The notes: generated by a model not told the origin, from the sequence alone. 64,000 nt of DNA from Wolfiporia cocos (GCA_029448655.1 JACCLO010000013.1:1798001-1862000), one strand, 5' to 3'; counted from the stretch's first letter, positions 36,401 to 46,693 are shown. Numbers and translations: made by a program.

Positions 36401-38460
36401 CAATCACTAGCGAAGGGGCGGCAGAGATATTTCACCGAAAAATCTACTCGCTATATGGCATCCCCCGAAAGATCATTTCAGACAGAGGACCACAGTTTGC
36501 ATCGAAGCTTTTCAAGGAATTATGCAAGCTGCAGGGAACGGAATCAGCGATGAGTACGGCGTACCATCCACAGACCGACGGACAGACAGAAAGAATGAAT
36601 CAACAGATCGAAGTATACCTTCGCATCTATTGCATGAACGACCCATTCCAATGGGTACAACGACTGCCTGACGTCGAATTTGCGCACAACACCAGACGAA
36701 CCGAAAACCGACCAGCGCCACTCGAAATAATCCTAGGATACATCCCGAGAGGATTCCCAGACTATGACCGAATAGGGAACGTCCCGGCAGCTGTCGACAG
36801 GATCAAGAAGATCAAAGAGGCGCGAAAGATGGCATTCATCGCGCATGAATTAGCCCAGAAAAGAATGGCAGGGTGGTTCCTCAGAGAACTGCCGAAGCTT
36901 GAGAAAGGGGATAAGGTCTGGCTCGACGCAAAGAACCTAACAATCCCCTACGAATCTAACAAGCTGGCACCAAAAAGAGAAGGACCCTTCACTATCACAG
37001 AAAAGATGGGACCCACGACATACCGGCTACAATTACCAACGAGCTGGAAAGTTCATCCGGTATTCCACGCCGCCTTACTTAAACCATTCAAAGAAACAAG
37101 GGTGCACGGACCCAATTACTTACGGCCGCCACCTGATATCATCAAGGGACAAGAAGAATACGAGGTCGAAGCCATCTTGGCTGACAGATGGAGAGGAAAG
37201 AAGCATCAGTACCTCGTCAAGTGGAAAGGCTATGCCACGGCCGACAATTCATGGGAAGACGAAGCAAACTTGGAGCACTCCAAGGAGCTGATAAAAGACT
37301 ACCACAGAACGAGAGTCAGGACAACCCCGACACTCGAAAACAGGACAGTAATAGTATGTCGACGACTCGCCACCAACTCCCCCGCCGTACCACGACCCCC
37401 GGCGATGCAGATCGTCGAGAAGGCCGACCACGAGGTACGCCAGCAAGAAGGTACTCTCCCCAACATCTGCAGATTAGACACGCCCTCCTCTGGTATAGGG
37501 CCGAGGGACCTTTTGCTGGCCGAGCCGATGGCTGGTCGGCCCTCTTCGACATCGCACAGGATCTCACCCACGTCTACAGCTCGTACCAGAACATCACCGA
37601 GGACCTCGTCCGAATGGAGGGGCAGATCAGAGCGCAGAGAGAGGGACTCGAGCTACTCACCGACAGACTTATCGACAGATTGGCCGCCACCACGACGGCC
37701 CAACTACGACACGCACTCAACGACTTCGAGGATCGCGAGCACGTTACTCCCAGTCGACCCGAATACACACCGCGACCCGCCCGCTTTTTCACCCCCGACG
37801 AACGACGCCGAGTTGCAAGGCCGTTTGACTTTATGGAGGGCGATAGAGTATTATTTCCGTTGCCTACCGAGACTCAGAGGGCCCGCCGAACAGGAGTTAG
37901 AGACCCGACGCCACGTATTTCTGGTATGGGAGGCAACGGGAGACGTGAACCACCTGCACGCCCGACGAGCCCTAGGGCTACCCCAGCGCGACAGCGAAGA
38001 GCGAATAGCACACCGCCTATTCGACGATCTCCTTCAGTGCAGAGTATTACCCGCGAGGAGTTTGAGCGAGGTGCGAGGGAACACGAACGAGACACCGCCT
38101 CCCTACCAACGTGGGCCGCACGAAACCTCCACCGAGCCGCACACCACTGGAGGTACCAGCATAACGAATACCTCCGCGATATCCCTTCCCTACGGGTACC
38201 AGCGAGGCCCTCACCTGAGCAGCCGTGCCGGCAATGTGGTTCTGCCAACCACTGGATCCTCGACTGCCCCGAGTATATTTGCAGAACTTGTGGGCTCAAT
38301 CAACCAGGTCATCGACAGAATGAATGCCGCCAACACTTCGTATGGCGAACTCCTACGACCCCGTCCCTCAGCGGGAACGGCGACATCTACAACGAACAGG
38401 ATGCCGAGGCACTCTGAAGAGGGGAACTCGGAAAATTCGTCGAGGCCGACGAATGCCTAG
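33409..38460 (+). CDS. pol: Pol of the Ty3 chromovirus: PR-dUTPase-RT-RNase H-IN-chromodomain
   Basis: 1683 aa from ATG 33409; the frame is open from 33256. Order: aspartic protease DSG near residue 15; dUTPase about 133-264 (AAGYDLYAAE, GVIDSDYRGD, KGFGST); reverse transcriptase about 370-600 with YMDD near 529; RNase H from about 675 (ETDAS); integrase HHCC zinc region near 890 and D,D,E core (SVDFVTD about 961, SDRGPQF about 1023, QTDGQTER about 1060); a GPF module; and a chromodomain at about 1251-1300 (LVKWKGY). The chromodomain directs integration to modified histones in related elements; dUTPase prevents uracil incorporation into the cDNA. The ~380 residues after the chromodomain are low-complexity and overlap another ORF in a different frame, so translation may matter mainly in the other frame there. 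Confidence 0.93.
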   Translation: MTLAKPVKCNALIDSGAMSNLIHSRVVEKYKVPTQPLKNPIVVKNVDGTENKDGRIDREATILLRYPKTQKTRKVRFLVGTIGTENMILGYGWLKDENPTIDWKDQTVDVRSILGAEEKKQEATIRMDTVEMVVAPEGKVPTRGTQEAAGYDLYAAEETEIPAGGWKLVSTGVKMKIPKGSYGRLAGRSGNTLRHGLVVQAGVIDSDYRGDVGAIVFNYSDKAHRIIPGMRIAQIIFERHLTPDILEVEDLDETERGEKGFGSTDQPEETAQRLYTPEEYEAIRHFAKDNPRIIGKKGETRKKFRTKMQIIKAVRKALTKSQEFAQKTPEPERTIEEMVPKHLLDFAKVFSKESAAAFPPSRPWDHAIELKPDFVPKDCKVYALSPKEQQALDEFLKENLAKGFIVPSKSPMASPFFFVPKKDSGLRPCQDYRYLNEGTIKNVYPLPLISELLEKLKGARIFTKMDLRAGYNNVRIKKGDEWKAAFKTNRGLYEPTVMFFGLCNAPGTFQAMMNEILKEEILEGWVLVYMDDILIFSGDEKIHKERERRILQRLVDNHLFVKPEKCAFGVDRVEFLGLVITPGNIQMDPAKLNGIKEWPTPRNLKEVRSFLGFANFYRKFIDHYSTHARPLVDLTKTVTGTGFQWTEKEQKAFEFMKKVFTTAPALGTPDKEKPFILETDASQFATGAVLKQIDETGRERPVGYLSQSLTSTERNYEIYDRELLGIVRALEEWRHLLEGAPHRILIRSDHQNLTYWRSAQRLNRRQARWHLFLSQFDLKLQHVPGRKLVMADTLSRLYHQDESNEDNEGITMIPDELVVHAIQIPIIDRIKNANDRDESVEQAIRALGGTGEFPARTTADEWQQTDGILLYRGRMYVPRDEDLRRDVISKYHDTIPAGHPGIWGTTVQVTTHFWWPDMRTMIAEYVRGCAICQQMKPDRNPLKPPLQPIPTREDALPFSQCSVDFVTDLPRVGKYDSMMVIVDHGLSKAISLTPCDKTITSEGAAEIFHRKIYSLYGIPRKIISDRGPQFASKLFKELCKLQGTESAMSTAYHPQTDGQTERMNQQIEVYLRIYCMNDPFQWVQRLPDVEFAHNTRRTENRPAPLEIILGYIPRGFPDYDRIGNVPAAVDRIKKIKEARKMAFIAHELAQKRMAGWFLRELPKLEKGDKVWLDAKNLTIPYESNKLAPKREGPFTITEKMGPTTYRLQLPTSWKVHPVFHAALLKPFKETRVHGPNYLRPPPDIIKGQEEYEVEAILADRWRGKKHQYLVKWKGYATADNSWEDEANLEHSKELIKDYHRTRVRTTPTLENRTVIVCRRLATNSPAVPRPPAMQIVEKADHEVRQQEGTLPNICRLDTPSSGIGPRDLLLAEPMAGRPSSTSHRISPTSTARTRTSPRTSSEWRGRSERRERDSSYSPTDLSTDWPPPRRPNYDTHSTTSRIASTLLPVDPNTHRDPPAFSPPTNDAELQGRLTLWRAIEYYFRCLPRLRGPAEQELETRRHVFLVWEATGDVNHLHARRALGLPQRDSEERIAHRLFDDLLQCRVLPARSLSEVRGNTNETPPPYQRGPHETSTEPHTTGGTSITNTSAISLPYGYQRGPHLSSRAGNVVLPTTGSSTAPSIFAELVGSINQVIDRMNAANTSYGELLRPRPSAGTATSTTNRMPRHSEEGNSENSSRPTNA
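37356..38417 (+). CDS. ORF3: overlapping CCHC-knuckle protein
   Basis: 353 aa from ATG 37356, in a different frame inside the pol tail; the frame is open from 37188 without an ATG in good context before 37356. Residues about 65-125 look helical and charged (coiled-coil-like, with VRMEGQIRAQREGLELLTD). The middle is Arg/Pro-rich. The C-terminus has two zinc knuckle-like motifs, CRQCGSANHWILDC and CRTCGLNQPGHRQNEC. Knuckles and basic stretches suggest nucleic-acid binding, like a Gag nucleocapsid. Both this frame and the pol frame stay open for about 1 kb. It may be a separate accessory protein, or pol's own end after a frameshift. Function unknown. Confidence 0.65.
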   Translation: MSTTRHQLPRRTTTPGDADRREGRPRGTPARRYSPQHLQIRHALLWYRAEGPFAGRADGWSALFDIAQDLTHVYSSYQNITEDLVRMEGQIRAQREGLELLTDRLIDRLAATTTAQLRHALNDFEDREHVTPSRPEYTPRPARFFTPDERRRVARPFDFMEGDRVLFPLPTETQRARRTGVRDPTPRISGMGGNGRREPPARPTSPRATPARQRRANSTPPIRRSPSVQSITREEFERGAREHERDTASLPTWAARNLHRAAHHWRYQHNEYLRDIPSLRVPARPSPEQPCRQCGSANHWILDCPEYICRTCGLNQPGHRQNECRQHFVWRTPTTPSLSGNGDIYNEQDAEAL

Positions 38461-38467
38461 GGGGGAG
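38459..38467 (+). promoter_or_regulatory. Polypurine tract
   Basis: AGGGGGGAG lies just 5' of the 3' LTR (which starts at 38472), the position where plus-strand cDNA synthesis starts in LTR elements. Confidence 0.7.
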
Positions 38468-38471
38468 CTGA

Positions 38472-39179
38472 TGTTACGGTTATTTTGAATTTTCGAACGC
38501 TGGCATAACTCACCACTGGGTGAATACGATACAGGGACTTGTTGCACAACCAACTGCCCTGGCCACTCGTGACTCTACTGGGCGCATCCCCAGTTGTACT
38601 AGTCGATAGGGCTCGTTTCATCTTTGGCAGATCCAACTCTGCCACCGTTTCATGTCCATCGTTTATTAGCTGATAGATGGCGTTCAACCGCCATCATTCC
38701 TATCTATCGTCTCAGATATATCACTCCATACTTATCAGACGTTTGGGACTATAGCGTAGATAGTATCGGTGACATCTGGGACAGACATGACCTCTAAAAC
38801 CTAACGTAGTATATAAACTCATGTACTTACTGTCGAGGCTCTTCAGCTCGACCTTGTTGTATAAACAAGAAGTCTTATACTCGTTCTCAAACGTAGGAAA
38901 CTACGCTCAGTATTTTTCACTCGAGCAACCGAACGACTAAGTCCTCGAAGTGCACACTGACTTCTCGGACTTAGGCGAGTCTTATATTCTATTCGACTCG
39001 CACCTGAACAAATTATATCCTCTAACGCGTATTGGATATTAACCGATCTCCTAAGGACTTCACTTAGGACCTGAAGGCATCTAACGAGTATTTGCCTTGC
39101 ATACGGCGACGTGCCTACGTGCAGAAGAACGATCTATATTCGCGACTCGAATATACGAACGGGTATTCGACCCGTAACA
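38472..39179 (+). repeat. 3' LTR of the Ty3 element
   Basis: 708 bp, apparently identical to 30727-31434, with the same TGTTACGG/CCGTAACA ends. Confidence 0.95.
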
Positions 39180-39184
39180 GGCAC

Positions 39185-40130
39185 TAGCTAACAGCATCAC
39201 CAGCCATGCCTAAGAACCCTAGTCCCTGACCACACGTCCAGTCCAGTACAAAGCCAATAGCAGTCACGTGACCCCAACCAACTACGATGAGCCCAGTAGC
39301 ACCTAATATAGCCAACCCCTTGCTACCTGGACCACACCTCATCAGGTCACGACTGACCAAACTCACGGCTAGGACTACGTCCGCCCAACCAACCAAATCC
39401 TAAGCCTCCCGTCTCCACGAACCACCGCCATTACTGGCTACCCAGTCATTACCGACCAAGGACTCACGCCATTACTGGCACGGACTATGTACTATACAGA
39501 CTAAGGCCCATGGAAGGCCTTAAGCTCCAGCCACCCTAGTCTACGAGGAACAACGACCTCGGGCAGCACCTGTACGGCTGAGAACCCTAGCAGTCACAGG
39601 ACCCTACGTACCGATCGCAGCCAATCACACTCGATCACCCTACGTCACGCACAGCCCGTACTGGCCAGTCCACAGTCCGGGCAGATGTCATTCTTCAGTA
39701 CCAGCACGTGGGAACCTGGGCCACCATGTGCCTTCCCCTCAGTACCAGTCCTTGGGAACCTGGACAGCAGATGCCCCGATCACGGACATAGAACCCCACC
39801 ATTACCAGTGAACCCTCGATCGACAAGAACCACTGATCGGGCCTATCCCGCTACGTTGCCATGGCCGTCCTGTGCTCTATGATCCCACGCCCCGATGCCA
39901 TTACCGGCCACCACGTAGCTACTAGATTACCTCAGCGCCAATGCCCTACGGGCCGCACACCATAACATGTACAAACAGTAGTAGAGCTATATAATAGCCA
40001 GACAGTCTTGAGCGAACCTCAGACTTGTCTTGGCCTCTTCTGCCTTAGATGCCCCAGACCAGGAAGGCGCCTTTGAGCGAGCCCCCTTCCCCCAGGTGTG
40101 TGTCTTAGGTAGTAGCGTGTGTCAAAAAAT
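39185..40130 (+). repeat. Degenerate LTR-like DNA right of the retrotransposon
   Basis: It has several copies of GCCATTACTGG-type motifs (39430, 39470, 39895) and a TATATAA near 39990 followed by GTCTTGAG...CTCAGAC. These are hallmarks of the TGTCACA LTR-like family. A 75-bp match to 5625-5700 exists. No ends or duplication were found. Confidence 0.5.
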
Positions 40131-40394
40131 GTCGACCAAAACGGGAATTTACTTTTTGTAAATATGGTCCAGAAAATGTGCCATGTCATTATCATCTGAA
40201 ATGGCTGTAAATAGACACCTCTTTGTGTACCCTATACTTGAAGCATTGATGGAGCCAAGCAAGTCTAAATCTGGCAATAGCACGTCGTCGATAAGAGGCA
40301 TCCTCAAACGAAGTGCTCGAATTGATACATGACTTTGTGGGGGCGCATCCCATTTTCCGACATAACCCAACATACAGCCTGTATGATGCAGCGG

Positions 40395-40550
40395 TCGGGG
40401 GTGGCAATCCGCCCTGTCTATTTAACCCAATTTAACACCCAATTTTTGGCCCATCTCTATTTAACCGTAATTTACATGTAAATTACACCTGCTAAATAGC
40501 AGCTGCTATTTAGCACTCTCTATTTCACCGCACCCTACACTGCACCCTTC
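40395..40550 (-). repeat. Palindrome-rich terminus, inverted relative to 30415-30500
   Basis: It contains the palindromes TAATTTACATGTAAATTA and GCTAAATAGCAGCTGCTATT and, read on the minus strand, starts GGGTGCGGTGAAATAGA, close to GGGCGCGGTGAAATAGA at the left. Possibly the other end of an element split by the retrotransposon. Confidence 0.45.
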
Positions 40551-41248
40551 ACGCATGAATGTCAACGTCCTGCTATACTTCGCTTCAGAAGATTGCTCAC
40601 ATTTAATATCTATGGTTGTATAATGCGGGGCTGAAGTTCATGCAGCGCAGACACCAAACGTGATGAACGGCCATACTGCGCCCAGCTGACCACGCACCTT
40701 ATACGGCTGACTACTCTGTCCCTTCGAAAAAAACGCCGGTGCGGACAATACTCATGCTCGACGATCAGAGTGTAGGGTGGGAATGTACGTTAATGCTACA
40801 ATCTGACGAGATACTGGCTGACCTTGCTTGCCTTCAGGGTGCACTGGGTGAGGCGCTATACACCCGGCATGTGAATGTGTGAGATGCATTCCATCGGCGC
40901 AGCGAGAGATCTGCGCCATATCCTGGTCCTTGCTCGAGCCAGAATTCGCGACTCTGCAATTCAGCAGCAACTCAGTCCCACATTGCACTATGACGAACAT
41001 ACCTCGAATTTGGAGCTCATGTGCAAGGCCATAGGATTGCCTTCCGTGTGCCGATAGGCCCTTGGCAGGGTAAGGCGTTTTTGCATGTCACTCGGGCCTC
41101 GAGGACGAAGACACCTACACATTAGGTTCTGCCCACTTATGCCGCAATCTTTCCGATATACTGATATCGCTCAAGTTGATATAACAAGACTGGCCGCTGT
41201 CTTTTATGAAAGATCTGCATCCGTAGCCTTGTCGATACAATTCACAGG
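40551..41248. other. Unassigned DNA
   Basis: A 60-codon ORF at 40875-41057 (+) is the only notable frame. No motif or homologous segment in the window. Confidence 0.35.
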
Positions 41249-41854
41249 TAGTGATGTGCAAAGCACGGCTCAAAGCCGTGAGCCGGGCCTGGCCGAGCTG
41301 ACTTAAGCCGGGCCGAGCCGAGCCTTGGGGGTGGCTTAAGACGGCTCAGGGCCCGGCTTGGATCATGAGCCGGCCATAGCCGAGCCCTGAGCCGGCGGCT
41401 TTAGGTGCGTAGCTGTGGTGTTGTTAAAATTAGCGAAAATGGTTTAAGATTTTGCATCAATTCACCTTATATGATCTCAACGGCCATTACAATGACTTGT
41501 GATCTGCTAACACGGTGCGGAACATTGTGACTACTGTTGCGATCGGGGTTGTGATCGAGATCTGGATTTTCGGTCAACATCATAAGCAGCTGTGAAAACA
41601 CTTGTAGATCAGATTATCAACAAATAGTAGACATATAAGCATTCTGAATATGTTGTGCTGTCATTTGAACTGCATAAGCCAATAATTCCAAAGTCCTACC
41701 TGATTACCCATAAGCCCCGGCCTGAGCCTGAGCCGGGCCCAAGCCGGCCTGAGCCGTCAAGGAGGGCCCGGCTTGACATTTCACTGAGCCCGAGCCCTTC
41801 AAAGCCAGGCCCAAGCCCCGGGCTTTGAGCCGAGCCGTGCTTTGCACATCACTA
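41249..41854 (+). mobile_element. hAT-type MITE, copy 1
   Basis: Inverted ends TAGTGATGTGCAAAGC and GCTTTGCACATCACTA; 606 bp, with GAGCC-rich subterminal blocks. The flanks (TTCACAGG and TGAATCAC) do not give a clean 8-bp duplication. Copy 2 lies inverted 478 bp downstream. Confidence 0.85.
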
Positions 41855-42099
41855 TGAATCACGGGTGTGCCTAGTGGTTAGTAGCCTTGGAAAGCACGCA
41901 CCGTATAATGACATCTCAGCTCATCACTCATGATTGATATGTGATACAGAAGCAGGCGGAAGCATCGCGACCACACAAGGCCTGATGCCCTTTGCCTCGC
42001 CTTACCGTCTCCCAGCTTCGTTGTTCTCTCCTCTACTCTATTGCCTTCAGTTCCTGAGTACCACAAGCGACTTTCCTCGACAACGCTGGGCCTCCAGTG

Positions 42100-43790
42100 A
42101 TGTCTCGCGTACGCGATCTACTCCATTCCTGCTTTGGCCGTGACAGGTATCGAGGAGAAGGCTCCTTGCGCGATGCTGCTGCTCCTCCTCTCACGCTGGC
42201 GCCGAGGCGCGCAGCAAGCGAACGGATCAGCGGATCGACGAGGGGTCGACCGCTGCAAAGTTTGCTGTTGAGACTCTGGGCGAATTTCGGTGGGCTGAGC
42301 GCTCATGCTCCATGCGTCGACGGTATCATGTCTAGTGATGTGCAAAGCCCGGCTCGGCTCAGAGCCCGGGGCTTGGGCCCGGCTTTGAAGGGCTCGGGCT
42401 CAGCGAAATGTCAGGCCGGGCCCTCCCTGACGGCTCAGGCCGGCTCGGGCCCGGCTCAGGCTCAGGCCGGGGCTTATAGGCAATCAGGAAGGACCTCAAA
42501 GTTATTGGTTTGTACAGCTCAAAATTGCAGCACAACACATTCAGAATGCACATATGTCCGCTATTTATTGTTGTCCTGATCTACATGTACTTTTATAGCT
42601 GCCCATGACACTGACGAAAAATCTAGGTCTCGATCACAACCCCGATCGCAACCCTGATCGCAATAGTTACGAAGTTCTGCACCAGTCACAAGTCATGGTA
42701 TCATTGTTGAGAATATTTAGGATGAAAGTATGCAAAATCTTGTACCAACAGACCTATTTTCGCTCATTACAACAAAGCTACAGTTGCGCGCCTAAAGCCG
42801 CCGGCTCAGGGCTCTGCTACGGCCGGCTCACAATCCAAGCCGGGCCCTAAGCCGTTGTAAGCCGCCCCCAACGCTCGGCTCGGCTCGGCTCAAGTCGGCT
42901 CGGCCAGGCCCGGCTTACGGCTTTGAGCCGGGCTTTGCACATCACTAATCATGTCGACGTTGGGCCACGCGCTCGACATCATCATGGTACGATACCGAGC
43001 TAGCTGACTTTGCCCTTTCGCTGATGAGCATTTTCTGTAGCGCAGAAAGCGAGGGACAATGATGAAGAGGCACAGGCGGTCAGGACGTTGGCGATGCTGA
43101 ATCCTCGCTTGCATAAACATTGAAGCACGCAATCTCCAGTACTGATGAACATTCAGGCTATTCCTCTTAAATCGGCTCTTCTTGTGATCATGTCGCTGTT
43201 AACTAGCAACCATTCCTTCTCTTCTCGACTAGTTGGGAATTGCAGTAGGCCAGCTTAGCTGGTGCGTACCATGTCCGGATCCCGCGGCATCAAGATTGAA
43301 CGAGTTTCTCAGCGATGTTCACGGGCTAGACATCGAAACACAGGCCATCAGGAAGCCGGGTATAATGAAGAGAGCATTTCGAAGCGACCAGAACGTTGCT
43401 GTCCTGCGCAGTATCAAGTTCCGTCTCGAAAACGCGTTAAAAATATTCAGGTCTGTCTGTATTGCGAGCTCACATCATTCATTGTGTCTGAGAATGTGAG
43501 TCTCAGGCGGTATGTCCCGTGAATCTCGGCGTCAAGATTGAGCGAATGAACCAGGTACGAGTCGATTGACGTTTTCCCATCATAACGTATTGATTCGTGA
43601 TGATCATCAATGTAGTGGATCATGGATGAAGGTTGTATCATATGTTCACTGTGATGCAAGGTGATTGGACTGATCACAATCATTGGCTACATCGCATCAT
43701 CGGAGTCCACAGCGCTCTTGGATAGGCTTTCTCCCCGGTATCAAGCGGTGCTCAGCGGATTGCTAGATCATCTTAGAGCACTACTGAAGC
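42100..43790 (+). pseudogene. NLR-D: N-terminal remnant of an NLR gene
   Basis: The ATG at 42100 starts an exon whose end (…VDGIMS joined to TLGHALDIIM after removing the MITE 42333-42947) corresponds to exon 1 of NLR-B and NLR-C, followed by a GT donor at about 42986. Downstream are counterparts of exon 2 (KARDNDEEAQAVRTLA near 43045), exon 3 (FRSDQNVAVLRSIKFRLENA near 43380-43440) and the start of the NACHT exon (YIASSESTALLDRLSPRYQA near 43690-43750). There the similarity stops, before Walker A. A likely frameshift in exon 1 and the MITE make it non-functional. Confidence 0.7.
42333..42947 (-). mobile_element. hAT-type MITE, copy 2, inside NLR-D exon 1
   Basis: Inverted ends TAGTGATGTGCAAAGC; 615 bp, with the 8-bp duplication ATCATGTC (42325-42332 and 42948-42955), diagnostic of hAT transposition. 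Orientation is opposite to copy 1. It interrupts what was an exon. Confidence 0.92.
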
Positions 43791-44594
43791 GCGGACAACC
43801 CAACGCAGGTAACGGCAACGCGATGGGGGCATTCCAATCAACGTTTTCGACATCAAATTTGCCACCCCCGAAGACTCTAACATGCACCTGCTTGCCCGAG
43901 CCGATGCAGCTGCGCGAGATGATGCCGCTAGCCATCTCGCACGTCCTCATGGAGCTGCCTTCGCTCACGTCCCGGAGAATTACTTTCCCGCTGCATAGCG
44001 GATACGACAGCACGGGTGTCTTGCGCACGATCGTCGCGTCGTGCCCGCAGCTCCTCGATCTTGACCTCCCATGGATATGCAAGCTGTCGTTCCTCCCTCG
44101 TCTGATCCCCATCTGCGCGTGCTCGGATCGCTCACCTCCCGCAGGAGTCCTTCTCTCACTGACTCCGCAAACTTGCACGCCTGCGCACGCTACAGCTCAC
44201 GATTGTGCGGCAGTTGGGCGAGGAGCTCATGCATGTGGGCGCCACGCCCATCGCGCTGTCTAACTCGCGCCTCACGCGCTCCTTGATCTCCTACATACCC
44301 GCACACATGCCCGCGCTGCCGCGCCCGGCGCAGCTTGAGAATGGATCGTTCGAGCTCGTCTGCGATCAGCACGACCTCCCGATCGACCTCCTCGAGCCTA
44401 GGCTGGTGTCGGAGTGGCGCACCAGTCTGGACAGCAGTAGTGACAACCTCGTCAGCCGCGCCTTGATCGCGGCCAGCATGGTCCTCTGGGTTGGCGGGGG
44501 CTCCAGCTGGTACACCAAGTCTGGTGGCTGGTCGCGGCACTGCTCTGCGAGCTTTGGCCCAGTGGACACCCAGATGTACGGAAGGTCAGTTTGA
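43790..44594 (+). pseudogene. F-box/LRR-like protein fragment
   Basis: Stretches such as LRTIVASCPQLLDLDLP (about 44020-44075) and ENGSFELVCDQHDLPIDL (about 44338-44392) resemble the C-terminal part of Agaricomycete F-box-like proteins. Two frames are needed (43661-44263 and 44205-44594), with a frameshift near 44100-44200. No F-box start is seen. It directly follows the truncated NLR-D, so the two were probably fused by rearrangement. The assignment is from memory of the family. Confidence 0.4.
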
Positions 44595-45000
44595 TGCATG
44601 TACTCCTAGAGAGAAGTCTGGCAGGCGAAGAGATATGCCTGCTTGTCTTCTACATCTTCTTACTTACGCTGGGCTTATGGGGAACCCTGTTGAGGGCTGC
44701 CGGCCGGCATGAATTATTGCAAGCGTGGAGAGCGTCAACAACATCGAAGTAAAGGAACATTCTCTAGACTTGTCACATTGTTTCACATATAGACAAAGTA
44801 TGGATGGTAGTCCCCGTGTAGTAGTACAATGTGAGGGTAGTACCTTTCCCATGTATTCAATCACCGTTCTGCGAGATATGGACATGAAATGCTCGGGCGT
44901 GATGCCCAACATCGGCAAAATGCGAACACTCATATCTAGTCCGTTAACCATTGTAAATACCAGCTCAGTAGATATATGTAGATATGAGCAGATACTACGT
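44595..45000. other. Unassigned DNA
   Basis: Short ORFs only, no motif. Confidence 0.35.
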
Positions 45001-45012
45001 GCGGGGTAGTGG

Positions 45013-45250
45013 CAGGATAAACGAGGAACGAAATATTATTTACAGGATCAAAGAGGACAGACATATTAATTGCAGGATCAACAAGGATGGAAATTTTGTT
45101 TGTGGGATCAACGAGGACAGAAATCTTAATTGCAGGATTAAAGGGGACAGGAGCTTTATTGGCAGGATTAATAAGGACAGAAATATTAATTGTAGGATCA
45201 ATGAGGATGGGAATATTGATATGGTCAATGTGGATGGGGATGTCAATGGC
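45013..45250 (+). repeat. 30-bp minisatellite, about eight units
   Basis: The unit is close to AGGATCAACGAGGACAGAAA plus TATTAATTGC. It is open in both orientations and reads as a ten-residue repeat (CRINEDRNIN-like) on the + strand. The frame 44984-45340 has a start codon but no domain, so the coding status is open. Confidence 0.85.
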
Positions 45251-45259
45251 ATGATCAAG

Positions 45260-46693
45260 TTGCACACTTTTACTTATTTACAGTTTGTGTATTTGAGCAT
45301 AGCCGTGGCTGGTCCCCTCAGAAAGCATGCGAAGCAATAGTAAGTAAATGAGCCCATATACCACAGGTCAGTTATATCCAGCCATTAATGTTACATAATG
45401 TCGAAACGTTGAACATTGAACGCAAAGGAAGGCATCGGCACACAGCGGGGTGGCGTCCAGGAATGACGCGGCTCCCATCCAATATAGCAAGTCCCTTGCT
45501 TGACCGAGCAACACCTTTTGTCATTCTGTCACACTTTCGGGCGGCTCTTGAATCTTGTCCATAAAGGCCAGCTCTTATCACTATCGACGCACTCAACCTT
45601 CTCTCCCCCCCAATCCATATGGTATCCTCTCGACATCTCAAGCGCAGTCTATCACACACGCGTACCTAAGATGATGCCTCTGCCACACAATCTCCCTCGT
45701 CTCTTTCTCCTAATCTCTTGGCGCCGCACATTACCGTCTTTATTTGCAGCCATGGTTGCTCCCTGCATGCGCAGTACATCTATTTCTTTCTCCCTCTACA
45801 TGCCCTACTAATCCGTGATTAATCCTGCTTCCGTTAAGCTTACGACGCCTGCCATGATAGGCACAAAATGCTGGACAGCGCCCACCGCTGCATTCCCTTG
45901 GGCACTCCTCGCCCACTGCCTGATACCTGGTGCGCTGACTACCATGTTCCCTCCCCTTTCCGTGCACATATATGCGCTTCTCTGCCCAGCAACAGTGACT
46001 TTAGATATGCCATAGGCTCCCTAAGATTGCTGTTCCAACCCACATCCTCGTATGCCCAGGGCCCCATGGTCATGTTCTCCCCATGCATGGTCTTGTTCTC
46101 CCCATGCATGGTCTTGGTATGTGATATGGGCTTTTCTATGTCGTGTCCGGTGCGCTTTTTCTTTTCTTGAGATGCCTGATACTCGTGTTGTGCTGGTTGA
46201 GCTCAAGCATCGATCACCTGCCACCACCATCGCTGCCTGGCAGTGCCGGTGCGTACATCTAAATCTAATATTCGACTTCTGATTCTAATTGGCCGTGCAA
46301 CAACAGCGCTTTAATTTACCCGCTATACCGACCCCACTGTAGGCCCTGCTGTTGCGGCTGTTTGTGTGCACTGGCTGGGGGAGGCATTGGTGGGGGGCGG
46401 AAGATGGGGGTGGGTTGCCAGCTCAGGGGGCAGGGATGAGGATGGCATATGCGCCAACTCGTAGTCCTCCTGTTAGTACTCATGCATGTTTCAATAAAAT
46501 ATGAATTTTCATTAGCGTTATACTACTGGGTCTGAAACAACAGTCCGATATTAATATACTAGCGCTCCTGGAAATAGCTATTGTACGGTCCTCGCAATAG
46601 CAATGGCACTCCTCACAATAGCGAGGACCTCAGGTGAGGTCCTTGCAATAGCATGGGCCTAGGCGCCGTGTCCTTGCAAGAACGCGTCCTTTG
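45260..46693. other. Unassigned DNA
   Basis: No recognised gene. A short direct repeat (CCCCATGCATGGTCTTG, twice at about 46079-46115) and a purine-rich run near 46380-46440 are the only structure seen. Confidence 0.4.

Larger units (their letters stand above)
30727..39179 (+). mobile_element. Full-length Ty3/gypsy chromovirus, self-priming type
   Basis: It is flanked by the 5-bp duplication GGCAC (30722-30726 and 39180-39184). Two 708-bp LTRs start TGTTACGG and end CCGTAACA; read side by side they appear identical, which indicates a very recent insertion. Inside, in order, are a self-complementary primer site, gag, pol, an overlapping third ORF and a polypurine tract. Chromodomain, dUTPase and a primer site matching the RNA 5' end place it nearest the Tf1/sushi group of chromoviruses. 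All frames look intact, so it may be active. Confidence 0.95.

Noticed and set aside
45013..45250. CRISPR array
   Set aside because: Units are contiguous 30-bp repeats without spacers, in a eukaryotic context.
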